Shown one piece after another: positions 1 to 10,378 of a stretch of DNA of 64,000 nt. The position numbers were made by a program, and so were the translations under genes. Within the stretch, counting starts at the first letter, position 1; each line of letters begins with the position of its first letter. The notes beneath the pieces are model-generated. The model was not told the origin of the DNA. It saw only the letters and a program-made list of their open reading frames with translations, and made no database searches. The stretch covers positions 37,392,935 to 37,456,934 of the forward strand of contig NC_058338.1 in the NCBI RefSeq assembly GCF_905475395.1, read 5' to 3'. The DNA comes from Chrysoperla carnea. Taxonomy: Eukaryota; Arthropoda; Insecta; Neuroptera; Chrysopidae.

Positions 1-1041
1 TTATCCAAGCTAATAACATTTACTTTAAAATTCGAGTTATCGAGATTCTATTGTAATACTGTCGATATTACAAGTGTCGTGTGTGCTATAACTTATTTCA
101 CTTCCGTAGTATTTATGTCAACGCTACATAAAAGCAAAAGAAATAGAGGTATGTTTACAGTAACTCTATTTGACTCAAAATAACAGATACGAACTATATG
201 AATTTTTGCTAAAATGTTATGTTGCCATATATAATTAACAGTGAAATGAAAAGTACATTTTTTCTAATTATTTACTAATTACTCTTATTATATCTGAAGA
301 GGGATTGTTAAGTAACAAAATTGTTCCCAGAATATTTTTTTCTTTCATTTGATATCACTTGCATTGTAATCTGGGGGGTTAATTTTTTTAAATGAAATTT
401 GTAATTTCTCATATGGTTTAATGTTAAAGGCAAAAATTGTTCAATATTAATATCTTTTTTTAAGTTCTCTGTAGCGCTTTTAAAAATTTAACTTGTTTAA
501 TATCTTGTTAAAATGTACGAATATGACAAGTTTCATTAAATTCTGACTCACGATTTAGAAGCCGAAAATTTTTAATTTTTTCATAGGACACGTTATCAGC
601 AACTATTCAACCTTCATAACTATTGGAGGAATGAGTTCTAAAATTTAATAATAGCGTTTTTTATTAATCCAAAACTGAAGCGAATGCAAAAGATTTCATT
701 AATTTCCATTAAACTAGATTGATTTACAGATTAATATTTTAGTTATGGAAAAGTTTGAATCAAAGTTAATTTTTCGTTTTTGTATCTAACAATAGCGTGA
801 TGAAATAATTAAAATAATACAATTTTTCACCTTGTGGCAATATACAGAATGACTTTTTTTAAAGTTTCCACCTATTTAAAATTCTTACCGAAAAATATTT
901 AAAATAAAAACCTTTTTACAATTATATATATAATTATATATATATATTTTATTTTATTGTCGAAAAATTCCGTCTAAACAAAACCAAGTGTCCTGTGTTT
1001 GGCTATGAAAACAACCACGTATCCACGAATATAAAAACTAA

Positions 1042-1500
1042 ATAATTAAAGAGAATTGAAAAAAATACACTCGAACCCGGACTTCTTGGATTCATGTCAA
1101 GCGCCCTACCAATTAGGCTATTCGATTCTAGACACGAATACAATTTTTTCAACTCAATGAATTTTTTAATTTGTTTATCCACTTATTATTATTTATTGTT
1201 GTTGTATACTTATAATTATGCATACGATATTTCCATCATGGTTTATTCGATTATTTTTGATGTAATATGCTACATACAAGCGTAAACTAAATATTGACAA
1301 ATATCTTGTCTAGTAATCTTAATTAAAGAGAATTGAAAAAAATACACTCGAACCAGGACTTCTTGGATTCATTACTAGACAAGATATTTGTCAATATTTA
1401 GTTTACGCCTGTATGTAGCATATTTCATCAAAAATAATCGAATGACCATGATGTAAATATCGTATGCATAATTATAAGTAAACAACAACAATAAGTAAAA
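1042..1500. repeat. Composite of direct and inverted repeats
   Basis: A ~50-bp segment at about 1042-1095 is repeated almost exactly, in the same orientation, at 1319-1372. Between and beyond these, about 1180-1318 is the near-perfect inverted copy of 1372-1500: both arms read through shared AT-rich blocks including ATTATGCATACGATATTT on one strand. The arrangement looks like a mobile element that was duplicated and inverted in place, or a foldback insertion. No transposase is present. Confidence 0.7.
1062..1138 (-). repeat. tRNA-like SINE head or pseudo-tRNA
   Basis: On the minus strand there is a box-A-like TAGCCTAATTGG followed about 35 nt later by a box-B-like GGGTTCGAGTG, the spacing of a tRNA-type RNA polymerase III promoter. 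The T-stem does not pair (CCGGG against GTATT), so a functional tRNA is unlikely. A tRNA-derived SINE fragment is the best reading. Part of the B-box end is repeated at about 1319-1372. Confidence 0.45.
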
Positions 1501-2111
1501 ACTAAATACTATATTTTTCATTCTCCCCAAAAAGAGCAGCTACGTGTTTTTTTCGATTCTTGATTTTCTATTTTATTTTCAAAATTTTAAGGTGGATACT
1601 TTTTAAAAAGCGTCCTGTAAAGATAATGTTTTCCTCCCGAAAATGCGATAACATATTGTTCATATAATATATTTCATTTGCTTTTGTGTTCCGTACCAAC
1701 TTATTAGGCTCATTTCAATCAACTTGCTTGCAAAATACAAATCTAGAAAGTTGGGACCCAATTTTAAAACTTGTGACACAGAGGAATTACACATTCGAAT
1801 TCAAGGTGAATTCGAACATTGTACTTTTGATTTCTAATTTAGTATTTATTTTCTATTAACTTTTATTACTTTCGTAAACTTCTCGAATAGATCAATAATT
1901 AATAATTAAGTAAAATACAATAGGTAATTTATTATATTTTTTCCAAGAGAAAATTCTTGGAGTCGAATTATGACACCGGATCATTTTAAATTGAAGCACT
2001 GTGCTTTCTATGGTTTAGAAACTAATACATGTAACACTAAAAATGTCTTAATGTACAAAGTCGGGTAAATTTATTATGTGAACACATGTGAATATTGTCT
2101 AAAATAAATAC

Positions 2112-2497
2112 CAATAGTTCACCAATAACTGAAACTACATTCTCCTTTCTGATAATTCCTTTAATACCATTCACAACCAATTCGTAAATATATCGTGTGA
2201 TTAAATTCTTATGATCTTTATTTTTTTCTTCATTTTTAATGATTTGTTTACATGATTTTAAACTGAAACAAATAAAATACAATCATTGAAATCAAAAAAC
2301 GAAACTGTAGGTTCGGTATTTGACACGAAGAATGTTAACACATATTTTAACATATTTCATGTAACTTTTTCTAAGTGTAATATACTTAATAAATGGTATC
2401 TGTATTATTTAATATCATGAAATATTACTTACAATTCAGATTTTCCTGTTCTTTCCCAATTTTTCCAAATTTCAGGACTTAAATTATTTCCAGCCAT
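2112..2497 (-). CDS. THOC2: THO complex subunit 2 (5' exons only, partial)
   Basis: These are the first two coding exons of a THOC2-type protein, the scaffold subunit of the THO/TREX complex that couples transcription to mRNA export in the nucleus. Exon 1 is 2433-2497 (start codon at 2497) and exon 2 is 2112-2262; the 2-nt and 1-nt phases join exactly. The predicted start MAGNNLSPEIWKNWER, followed by GKSEF and an LKSCKQII-type helix, resembles the THOC2 amino terminus (a WIKNWE..G..EFL..C pattern). About 71 residues are visible of a family member usually over 1000 long. The 3' limit of exon 2 (donor at 2111) is the weakest point. The remaining exons lie to the left, outside the window. The start codon faces that of ALKBH8 across 270 bp. 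Recognition rests on a short alignment made by eye. Confidence 0.75.
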
Positions 2498-2767
2498 AAT
2501 CACAAATCTACATACATACGCTTCTATGTTACCAACAATTTATTAATATTTAGTCCTAAATATTAATGTACGTTCGGCAACATACAGAAAATAAATTAAC
2601 TATTTTACTATTGACATGTGCGTATGCGACATGCATGCGTGCGTCTGCGTAAATTTTGACAGCCATGTGTCATTTGAATCTTTTAGGTTAGACAAAATTA
2701 TATTGTTGAACGTTAGTCCTAAAAATTGATTTCATTTGAAGAGAAAGCCTAATAACAGTTTACGTAA
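2498..2767. promoter_or_regulatory. Putative bidirectional promoter THOC2/ALKBH8
   Basis: Only 270 bp separate the divergent start codons of THOC2 and ALKBH8, so both 5' UTRs and core promoters must lie here or inside the genes. Around 2620-2655 there is a short island of CpG and alternating TGCG/CATGCG steps that stands out from the AT-rich surroundings and could bind an NRF1/Ewg-like factor. No clear TATA box was found. The position is seen directly; the regulatory role is inferred. Confidence 0.5.
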
Positions 2768-5700
2768 ATGGACGATTTAGAAGAAAAAACTTACTCAAAA
2801 AACTTTTGGAAAAAAATAGAAAGAAAACAAAAGCGTATTCAGATGAAAATCCTTGAAGAAATACAAATTAAATCCTCTAGTCATCCTACAACGGTAATTT
2901 ACTTTAGGTTGATGCTTGGAATTTAACGTAGATATAAAAGTTTATGCTTTGTGTGGAACTTCATCGTTGATTTCGTATAGGATTCTACAAAACAATCACT
3001 AATTGTTTGGGATTCTATTTAACAAAACAAAAGACATACATATAAAAGTTAATAGTTAAATAGAACTTTTCTTTGTTTTACATTACGATTCGTTTTTGTT
3101 TTGGATATTATCCAGTCAAATAACACTTTGAAGGTTACAAAAATTCCCATAGAGCTAAAAATTGGTATAAATGTTCAGAATACTATTATAAATGAATTGT
3201 GAAAAGTCCCCACCAATCCCCCTTGTGCAAAAAATTTTATTGAGGGGGGAAGTTTGCAAAAATAGGGTTTTCGCGTTTTTCAGCAAAACGGCAAGTTTAA
3301 CAGCAAAAATTGTAGATCATTCAATTTGCTACAAAATGTGTCTCTGCACCTTTTTTCATAGGTGCTGCCATTTTCGTGATATAGCGTGATATCAACGTCA
3401 AGAACTCCGTCGCTATTATTATTTTGTAGCATGGCCTGAGAAACATCTGTCTTCCATTCAATTGTCAGCGTGGTGATGCTCGTATACATGCCTCGTTTCA
3501 AAGGTCTCATACTCCACAAAATACTGTTAGTCGTAAGTATTGAAAGAGGTGGTGAATTTTCGGAGTACCTGAAAGACCGGACATCGGTAAAAATTCATGT
3601 GCAGTGTCGAAAAAATTATACTTGAAAGAGTAGCATTGATGCTGTGAAAAGACAGCGCCAAGAAGAAGAAGCTGGTTCATTAAAAAACAAGTCCTCATAT
3701 TTTAACTCGTATAATGGTTCAAAAATGTATTACGAAAAAAATAATTTGTTAAATTCTTTGAACCGCTATATCACGAAAATGGCAATACTTATGAAAAAAG
3801 GTGCAGAGACTCTTTTGGTAGAGAATTGGATTATCTATAATTTTTGTCTGAACTATTTTTGCTGTGAAACTCATCGTTTTGCTGAAAAACGCGAAAAGCC
3901 TATTTTTGCAAACTTCCCCCCTCAATAAAATTTTTTGCACAAGAGAGATTGATGGGGATTTTTCACAATTCATAATAGTATTCTGAAAATTCATACCAAT
4001 TTTTAGCTCTATGGGAATTTTTGTAACCTTACTTATATTTTATGGACTAATTTGATTGGATAAATAGAATATTTTAAAAAATGCAAAAATTGTTTGTTAA
4101 TCTTTTTAGTATCTCCCGGAAACAAAAATAAGTGAATTGAAATAAAATGATTAGAATTCATTTTGTGAATTCTTAGAATTATAATCACAAATGCAGAAGT
4201 TAGGGAGGTAGATAGCATGGAGTAATTACAGACAGGGTAGTTTTTTGGGAGTCTTCGTATGGTAGATTTCTATTTCAGTTCAATTTATATTCATTCTTTC
4301 TTTTTAAACAATGCAAACATTGTACAGTAATTATAAATGACTTGTGTTTATTGTTTCAGAATGTATTAATATGTAATGCAGGGCTAGTAAACGGCTTTAC
4401 AGAAGAGAAACTTGTTTCTTTGTGTGAACCTTTTGGAGACATAGATAGAGTTATTATGCCACCAGGAAAATCGTATTGTTTCATAGTTTTTAAAATTGTA
4501 AATGACGCTTTAAACGCGTTTAACACAATTCATGGTAAAATCAATATGGGGCAGGATGAAAATATCCTGTTTTTATCATTTACGGAAACAGGTAGAAAAT
4601 TGTTATTTATAAGTGATTGTTACTACCCTATTTAGTTCTATATATACAGTGCCTCGATTTTTAGATTTAACTGCTTCCTTTAGTTTGTTTAATAAAAATA
4701 ATTATAAATCATTAATAACAATGGTTTTTTCTTAAATTTGCAGTTCCTGATATAAAATTGCAATGGTCAAATGATTATCCAAAAGGTTTAATACTTTATG
4801 AAAATTTTGTATCGATTGAAGAAGAAGAAAAATTATTAGCATCTATAAATTTAAACGACGATTTATCAAATAATAGCGGACAAATTTTAAAACAACGACA
4901 AGTAAAACATTTTGGTTTTGAATTTCGATATGATACAAATAATGTTGATAGAAATTCTCCTTTATCACAAAAAATACCCACCGTTTGTTCATTTTTGACG
5001 CAACGATTATTAGATCGTGGTTTTGAAAAAGAATTTTCTCCAGATCAGTTGACTGTCAATATATATCAACCAGGTCAAGGTAATAATAATTATTGTTACT
5101 TTATTTGTGTAAATTCACAGGAATCTCAAAATTATTTTTATACCATGTATATATGAAATATATCAAGGTATACTTAGTTATTGAAATAAATACCACGATA
5201 CTCGAAATAAAATTGTATATCAAGAAATTCTATTTAAAAATACAATTTAAAAAAGATACACCACACTTAAATATCGTTAAATATCGATATTTCGATGGTA
5301 ACGCAATCATCGTCAGTAGCTAAATTTATTAATTGAATAAATTTAGCTAATTTTATTGAATAAATTTAATAAAAAATTCAATTTATTAATTAAATAAATT
5401 TTCAAATGTAAACAAATGTTCCTTATACAAAAATAAACAACTTTTGTTTCAAACATTTTTTCGTAAACATTTTTTGAGGGTGCAAGTAAGATTAGAAACA
5501 TTATATAATATATAACAGATATTGTATATGTTTTAAATTTATACGTTACATTTATTATGTGTTTGTTTGTTATAGTATATGCTATATCCGCTGAGAAAGT
5601 GAGAAGATACTGTCATTACTTTGCGTGATTGCATAATCAACACTGTCCATTCATGGTATTTCATTAATTAACTCAGTCGATTGTTTGTTTTCACTTGTCT

Positions 5701-8700
5701 CAATTCGTGGCTCTAAAATATTGACGAGCTCTCTGTTAGTAATTGTTAACTAGAAGAGTGGGTTTCAATTTTAGGGGGAGGTAATTCGGACAATATCGTG
5801 TGTTTAGCGTGAGTTTCACGTAATATAATTTGGAGTAGATGATTAGCGTGAACAGAATATAATATTATACGTTTTTTGTCCACCCTAATTATTTATTATC
5901 TTAACGTGAGAGTCACGCTAAGCACACGATAGTGCCCGTAAACTTTATCTTAGAACCTGTACTAATAATTTAGTGAGAGCGAACTTGCGATTCACAAATA
6001 TTGACGTCTGTTTTTGAATTCACTATAAATAAAATATCTTACATTTAATAGCAGTTCTTCTTCATTTAATAGGCTTTTAAAATTTAAACAATAATCTCAA
6101 TTACGTAAAAAATATTCAAATTAAAGTTATATGTTCTACTGATTGTTTATTTGGCGCGTGTAGAACAGAGTTTACCAAAAGAAGTACCATTGTCACATTT
6201 TTCTAAAACCACTACAAACCACGAGTGTAAAAAAACTAAAAAAATGTTACGTAGTTTAAAGCAACTAAAAATTTTAGTTATGTAACGAATTTTTAGGGAT
6301 TCCTCCACATGTTGATACACATAGTGCTTTTGAAGATCCTATTGTATCCCTTTCTTTGGGATCAACAGCAGTGATGGATTTTCGGCATCGTGATGGAAGA
6401 CATGTTCCAATTATTCTACCCAGAAGATCGTTACTTGTTATGAGTAAAGAATCAAGGTAATTTAAAGAAACAAGTTTAGTGAAAATTTGTTTAGAAAGGT
6501 TAGTGAAGACAGTGAGAGACGTTTCAGAGAAATTTCAAATCCTTAATAAATAAGGCATTCATTTCACACAGGCAATCAGGAGAAGTATCCGAAAATTAAT
6601 ATATGTCTCGCATAACTCAAAAATCTGGTGAGAACATCACACAACCTCTATTTACAAATTATATATATGCTTCCAATTTTTTTCGTTTCCTGATTTTTTT
6701 TTTTTTTTAATTATTGTTGTGGAATAGTATATTTGGACCTATGTTGATCAATATGTATTCATAAAAAACTTCAATGTTTCCGAAATTATAATTACTATAC
6801 AGTGATAAAAGATATAGGATTTGCCATTGTGATTTGATAGCGTTTGTTAATTCAAAAGTTATGAAGATTTCGACAAATGTCTATATAATGACCCGGAACT
6901 GACTTCCAAGCTATCTTTTACAATTTAAGGAACTGTTGTTGCTATTAATGCTATTATATATTAATGCTTATATATACCTCTATTTCTAGATACGATTGGT
7001 CACATGGAATCGCATCTCGAACAATGGATATGATTCCATCAAAACGAGGCCTCACAGTTCAAGTACGTGATATTCGAACGTCTTTTACATTTAGAAAGAT
7101 TTTGCAAAATGGTGAATGTCGTTGTAGCTATGAACAAGAATGTGATACAGCTAAGGGTAAACAAAATTTAGAAATAAAAAACAATGTTGCAATGGAATTA
7201 GAAAAAAACTACGTCCACAATGTTTACGATGCAATAGCTTCACACTTTAGTGATACGCGACAAAAACCATGGCCAAATGTGTTAGATTTTGTAATGTCGT
7301 TCGATACTGGGTCCATTTTAATTGATGTAGGATGTGGCAATGGAAAATATTTGGGTAAAAATAGAAACATATTCGATGTGAGTAAATTCATTCATTGATC
7401 TTTAACATCTATCAAAAATTTTATTTGTCAAACAAAATATTTGATGAAAATGATTTTAAATTGATTTTTTTTTGAAATTTGTTTTACAACCAAATAAACT
7501 GACGAAAAAGTTTGACGTTTGATTGAATTGTTGTATGAAACTGTTAAATAAACTGGTCTTTAGCCCGTAAAATGATCGGCACTCTAATCCTAACGCAATT
7601 CACATCAATTGTTGGGATTATTTAAAACACATTTCTAGCCTACTCCGATAATTTTCATTCACGTTTACTTAAAATAATAACGATTTAATGATTGCTTTTT
7701 TTTTGTTATTCATGGATTGAGGAATTTTATCGCAAAGCAAAGAGAAAAAAAAAACATTTTAAACGTTATATTTCTTCAAATGTTTTCTTGATTTCAATTC
7801 ATTGGACATATTAAGGTCAAACTTGACGAATAATATCTAAAATCAATTATTAGTAGTTTAATTGAATTGAAATTGTATTACAGATTGGTTGCGATCGAAG
7901 CATTGAATTATTAAACGTTTGCCATCAAAGAGGTTTTCAAACATTTGAATGTGATTGTTTGTATCTTCCGGTCCGCTCAAACGTTGCAGATGGTTGTATT
8001 AGTATTGCTGTAATTCATCATCTTGCAAATGAGGTATGTAAAAATATATATTCTGAAATTCTTTTGTTCTTTCTGTGCAATTTTGCTCAAAAAAGAAGTA
8101 GGAGTTCAAATATAAACGTTATAATAAGTTAGAAAGCAGAGTTGTGTGAAAAAGGATGAATTTGGAAATGCAAATACAAACATAATAGAATCTTTTTAAA
8201 ATACAAGTTGACAAATATGTCAACCATACTTTCAAAAATTTTAATTGTAAAAAATCTCTCACAATTAGCCGTGGCCCGAATCTAATTATTTCTAGGACGT
8301 TATGCTAATTACATGCCAGCTAAAAATGTTGTTAAGCGAGGATACACCTATAAGTATATGTTGGGTGTTCAACAGATAAATTTTAGCAAATTGGGGTGTA
8401 ATATATCCCAAAAACAATTTACCGTTAAAAAAATGTAACTCATTCAATGTGTGTTTTTAAAACCTACTTTTGATCCTTTATTAAATTGTACCTTCTAAGG
8501 ACGTTAAATTTCAAATTTTAGTGTAATTTCAATCTGTAAAATAAATGTTATCGTCCTCGGTAACGATTCTTATTTCTTGGCTCTATATATAGAGTTGCCA
8601 TCATGTGTCCGTTTTATGTTTTTTGTATAAAAGAAAATAAAAATTTTATAATTTGCTATATAATTCAACTTGAACTATACAAGGTATTTTTCTTATAAAT

Positions 8701-9322
8701 TCAAAATTTTTTTCTAGCATATGTACACTCACTGTCAGAAAAAGTGCCACAGTTAAAACATTCTAAGCGTACGCATCATATGTTATGTTATAATAGTAAC
8801 ACTTAGAATGTTTTAAAACGAGCATTTTTTGTGACATTGAGTATATGTTTATTTCTATTTTAGGAACGAAGATTACAAGCAATATCTGAAATGGTTCGAG
8901 TATTAAAACCGAGCGGACGAGCTTTAATATATGTATGGGCTACAGATCAAACAAAAGATAATGAAAAATCAAGTTATTTAAAACAAGATCGAAAAAATCG
9001 ACGATCAAAACCAAACATAGAACATACTAATAAATCAACAGCAACTATGGAACCGACAATTGATGAAAATTTATTACTTCCAGTGCATACAAACCGAACA
9101 GACTTTCAACATAAAGACTTATTGGTACCATGGAAAAGGAAAAATCAATATAATACATCGACAACTGATGAAAAACAATCCGAAACATTTTTAAGATTTT
9201 ATCATGTATTTGAAGAAAATGAATTGGAAAATTTATGTTTGAAAGTACCTAATGTTGAAGTAATTAAAACATATTATGATCAAGGTAATTGGTGTATTTT
9301 AATTAGAAAAATAAAAAAATAA
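2768..9322 (+). CDS. ALKBH8: ALKBH8: RRM + AlkB dioxygenase + tRNA methyltransferase
   Basis: Seven exons: 2768-2893, 4360-4591, 4744-5079, 6297-6456, 6990-7377, 7884-8033, 8864-9322. They total 1851 nt (616 residues) with all phases consistent. The enzyme completes wobble-uridine modification of tRNA (carboxymethyluridine to its methyl ester, then hydroxylation). Order of domains: charged amino-terminal helix (1-42), RRM (about 43-115), Fe(II)/2-oxoglutarate AlkB domain, Cys-rich zinc loop (CRCSYEQEC, near 326), then a class I methyltransferase. Iron ligands fit H236-x-D238 and H290, and R314/R320 form the RxxxxxR 2-oxoglutarate site. The SAM-binding loop is [11 protein letters not shown] (D397 to G407). 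Both catalytic halves look intact. Introns 1, 3 and 6 carry inverted-repeat elements. Length is close to the usual ~600-660 residues. An open frame reading through the exon 3 donor to about 5156 is intron read-through. Confidence 0.96.
3131..4030. mobile_element. Foldback DNA element with ~260-bp inverted arms
   Basis: The left arm (about 3131-3386) and right arm (about 3763-4030) are near-perfect inverted copies, beginning AAGGTTACAAAAATTCCC and ending with its complement. The ~375-bp centre holds a decayed coding remnant on the plus strand (see 3537-3700). The element sits wholly in intron 1 of ALKBH8. Long arms with a short decayed core suggest a non-autonomous derivative of a cut-and-paste transposon. 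The superfamily is not established. Confidence 0.8.
3537..3700 (+). pseudogene. Decayed transposon-type coding remnant
   Basis: In one frame the core of the foldback element reads [12 protein letters not shown], then [12 protein letters not shown], an in-frame stop, and [16 protein letters not shown] basic stretch with a lone Cys followed by RK-YT and an S-S-I-x-A-xKR pattern resembles N-terminal regions of uncharacterised insect transposon-associated proteins, as I recall them. The stop and short length mean it is not functional. The family assignment is tentative. Confidence 0.4.
5139..5490. repeat. Fragments of an abundant dispersed repeat family
   Basis: The ATACCATGTATATATGAAAT end near 5140 and the AAACATTTTTTCGTAAACAT stretch near 5450 recur elsewhere in the window (see 17320-18180, 45840-45990, 50039-51240, 53960-54250). 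The intervening segment is AT-rich and partly palindromic (around 5320-5345). The whole lies in intron 3 of ALKBH8. No coding capacity was seen. Confidence 0.5.
5787..5938. mobile_element. Short MITE, ~35-bp inverted ends
   Basis: The ends at 5787-5821 and 5904-5938 are inverted copies with a few mismatches, both containing ATCGTGTG and TTAGCGTGA-type sequence. At about 150 bp and without coding capacity this fits a miniature inverted-repeat element in intron 3 of ALKBH8. Confidence 0.6.
8719..8848. mobile_element. Short MITE with CACTCA-TGTCA ends
   Basis: About 40-bp inverted ends share CACTCA, TGTCA, an A-run and AAAACATTCTAAG on both sides (8726-8768 and 8804-8842). It lies immediately upstream of the last ALKBH8 exon, ending about 15-20 bp before the splice acceptor at 8863. 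It may be a Tc1/mariner-like derivative, but this is not proven. Confidence 0.6.
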
Positions 9323-10378
9323 TTTAATTATTTTTTTTAAATAATTTATTTATTTTTTAGAATATGATTGTTTTTTTTTTTTTTTAACATTAAACAATTT
9401 TATACAGTCATAATTTCATAGAAATTTATTTACATAATATATTATATTTTATTACAAAACTACATAAGAATATCACAATATAAGTCTTTATCTCTATTAA
9501 AATATTATCGAATAACGGACATTTGACAAATGCCTCATTTTAAGTACGTTCCTCGCTAAGTGGTTAAATTATTAAGTATGCAGTTATTTGAGAATTCCGT
9601 TTAAAATTTTCAGAATGGATTCTGTTAGAACTTAGAAAAATTAGACGAAAATTACGAGTAAAATTTTCCGATAAATACTGTAGTTATCGAAATATTGATG
9701 CCTAAATATGTATAGGAAATCACTTTCAGAAGAAATAACACACAAATGCTATTCATTTCACCACTTTGTATGCATAAATTTAGCACCTTAACTTAAGGGG
9801 TATTAAAAAATTTACTTGCTTATAAAGTACATTAATAAGAATGCATATTCGAGAATTAAAAATGATCCTAAGAAAACATGATTTTTTTTCCTTTCCGAAA
9901 AACGTTCTTAAAATGTTTTTATTTTTGAAACTAATTTTTCTTAAAACTATTATATTTTAATGTTTTGCATAGTTAGTTTATACAGTAGGTACAAATTCGA
10001 CATACATGGTGCCCCAAGAAATTATCGCATTAGAATAGCTGAGTGATATAGACGATAAAATTATAAAAGAAAGTTCCTTTCAGTTTTTGAATCCGTTGTA
10101 CCATTAAGGAGATAAGACTTCGCTATTTATTTTTTATAATTTTGAAAATTTCTCGATTAATAATAGTTAAATTGAAATTTATGTTTTGAGCAAGGTCGTA
10201 GAAAAAAAAAATCAAATTTCACCCATCGTTACAATTAATCCATAAAGTCAGTTGATTTCTTTGCAAACGATGCAATTGTTGTTGATAGTGTAATTAAACG
10301 ATTTTAATGATATTTATCTTTGGAATGTACTACATAATAGTGTCAGATGAGTGAGAATATCATTGATTTCAAATCATA
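9323..10378. other. Convergent intergenic region
   Basis: This AT-rich spacer lies between the stop of ALKBH8 (plus) and the stop of the acyltransferase gene (minus). It must hold both 3' UTRs. Several TTTATT/AATAAA-type hexamers occur (for example near 9309 on the plus strand and about 10123 on the minus strand). No gene or recognisable repeat was seen. Confidence 0.5.

Larger units (their letters stand above)
1..2111. other. Non-coding flank, probably THOC2 intron
   Basis: No coding exon was found here on either strand. Because the THOC2 5' exons to the right are transcribed leftward, this stretch is most simply an intron of that gene. It contains an AT dinucleotide tract near 920-950, the tRNA-like and inverted-repeat composite at 1042-1500 described separately, and otherwise AT-rich unique-looking sequence. 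Downstream THOC2 exons are not recognisable and probably lie beyond the left edge. Confidence 0.5.

Noticed and set aside
3280-3519. Minus-strand 79-codon frame inside the foldback element
   Set aside because: It runs from the core into the inverted arm, and no protein family was recognised. The plus-strand remnant at 3537-3700 is the more convincing coding trace.
5093-5323. Open frame following ALKBH8 exon 3
   Set aside because: It lies in the intron after a good donor at 5080, and the 3131-type repeat and dispersed-repeat ends overlap it. Exon 4 at 6297 restores the HxD motif in phase.
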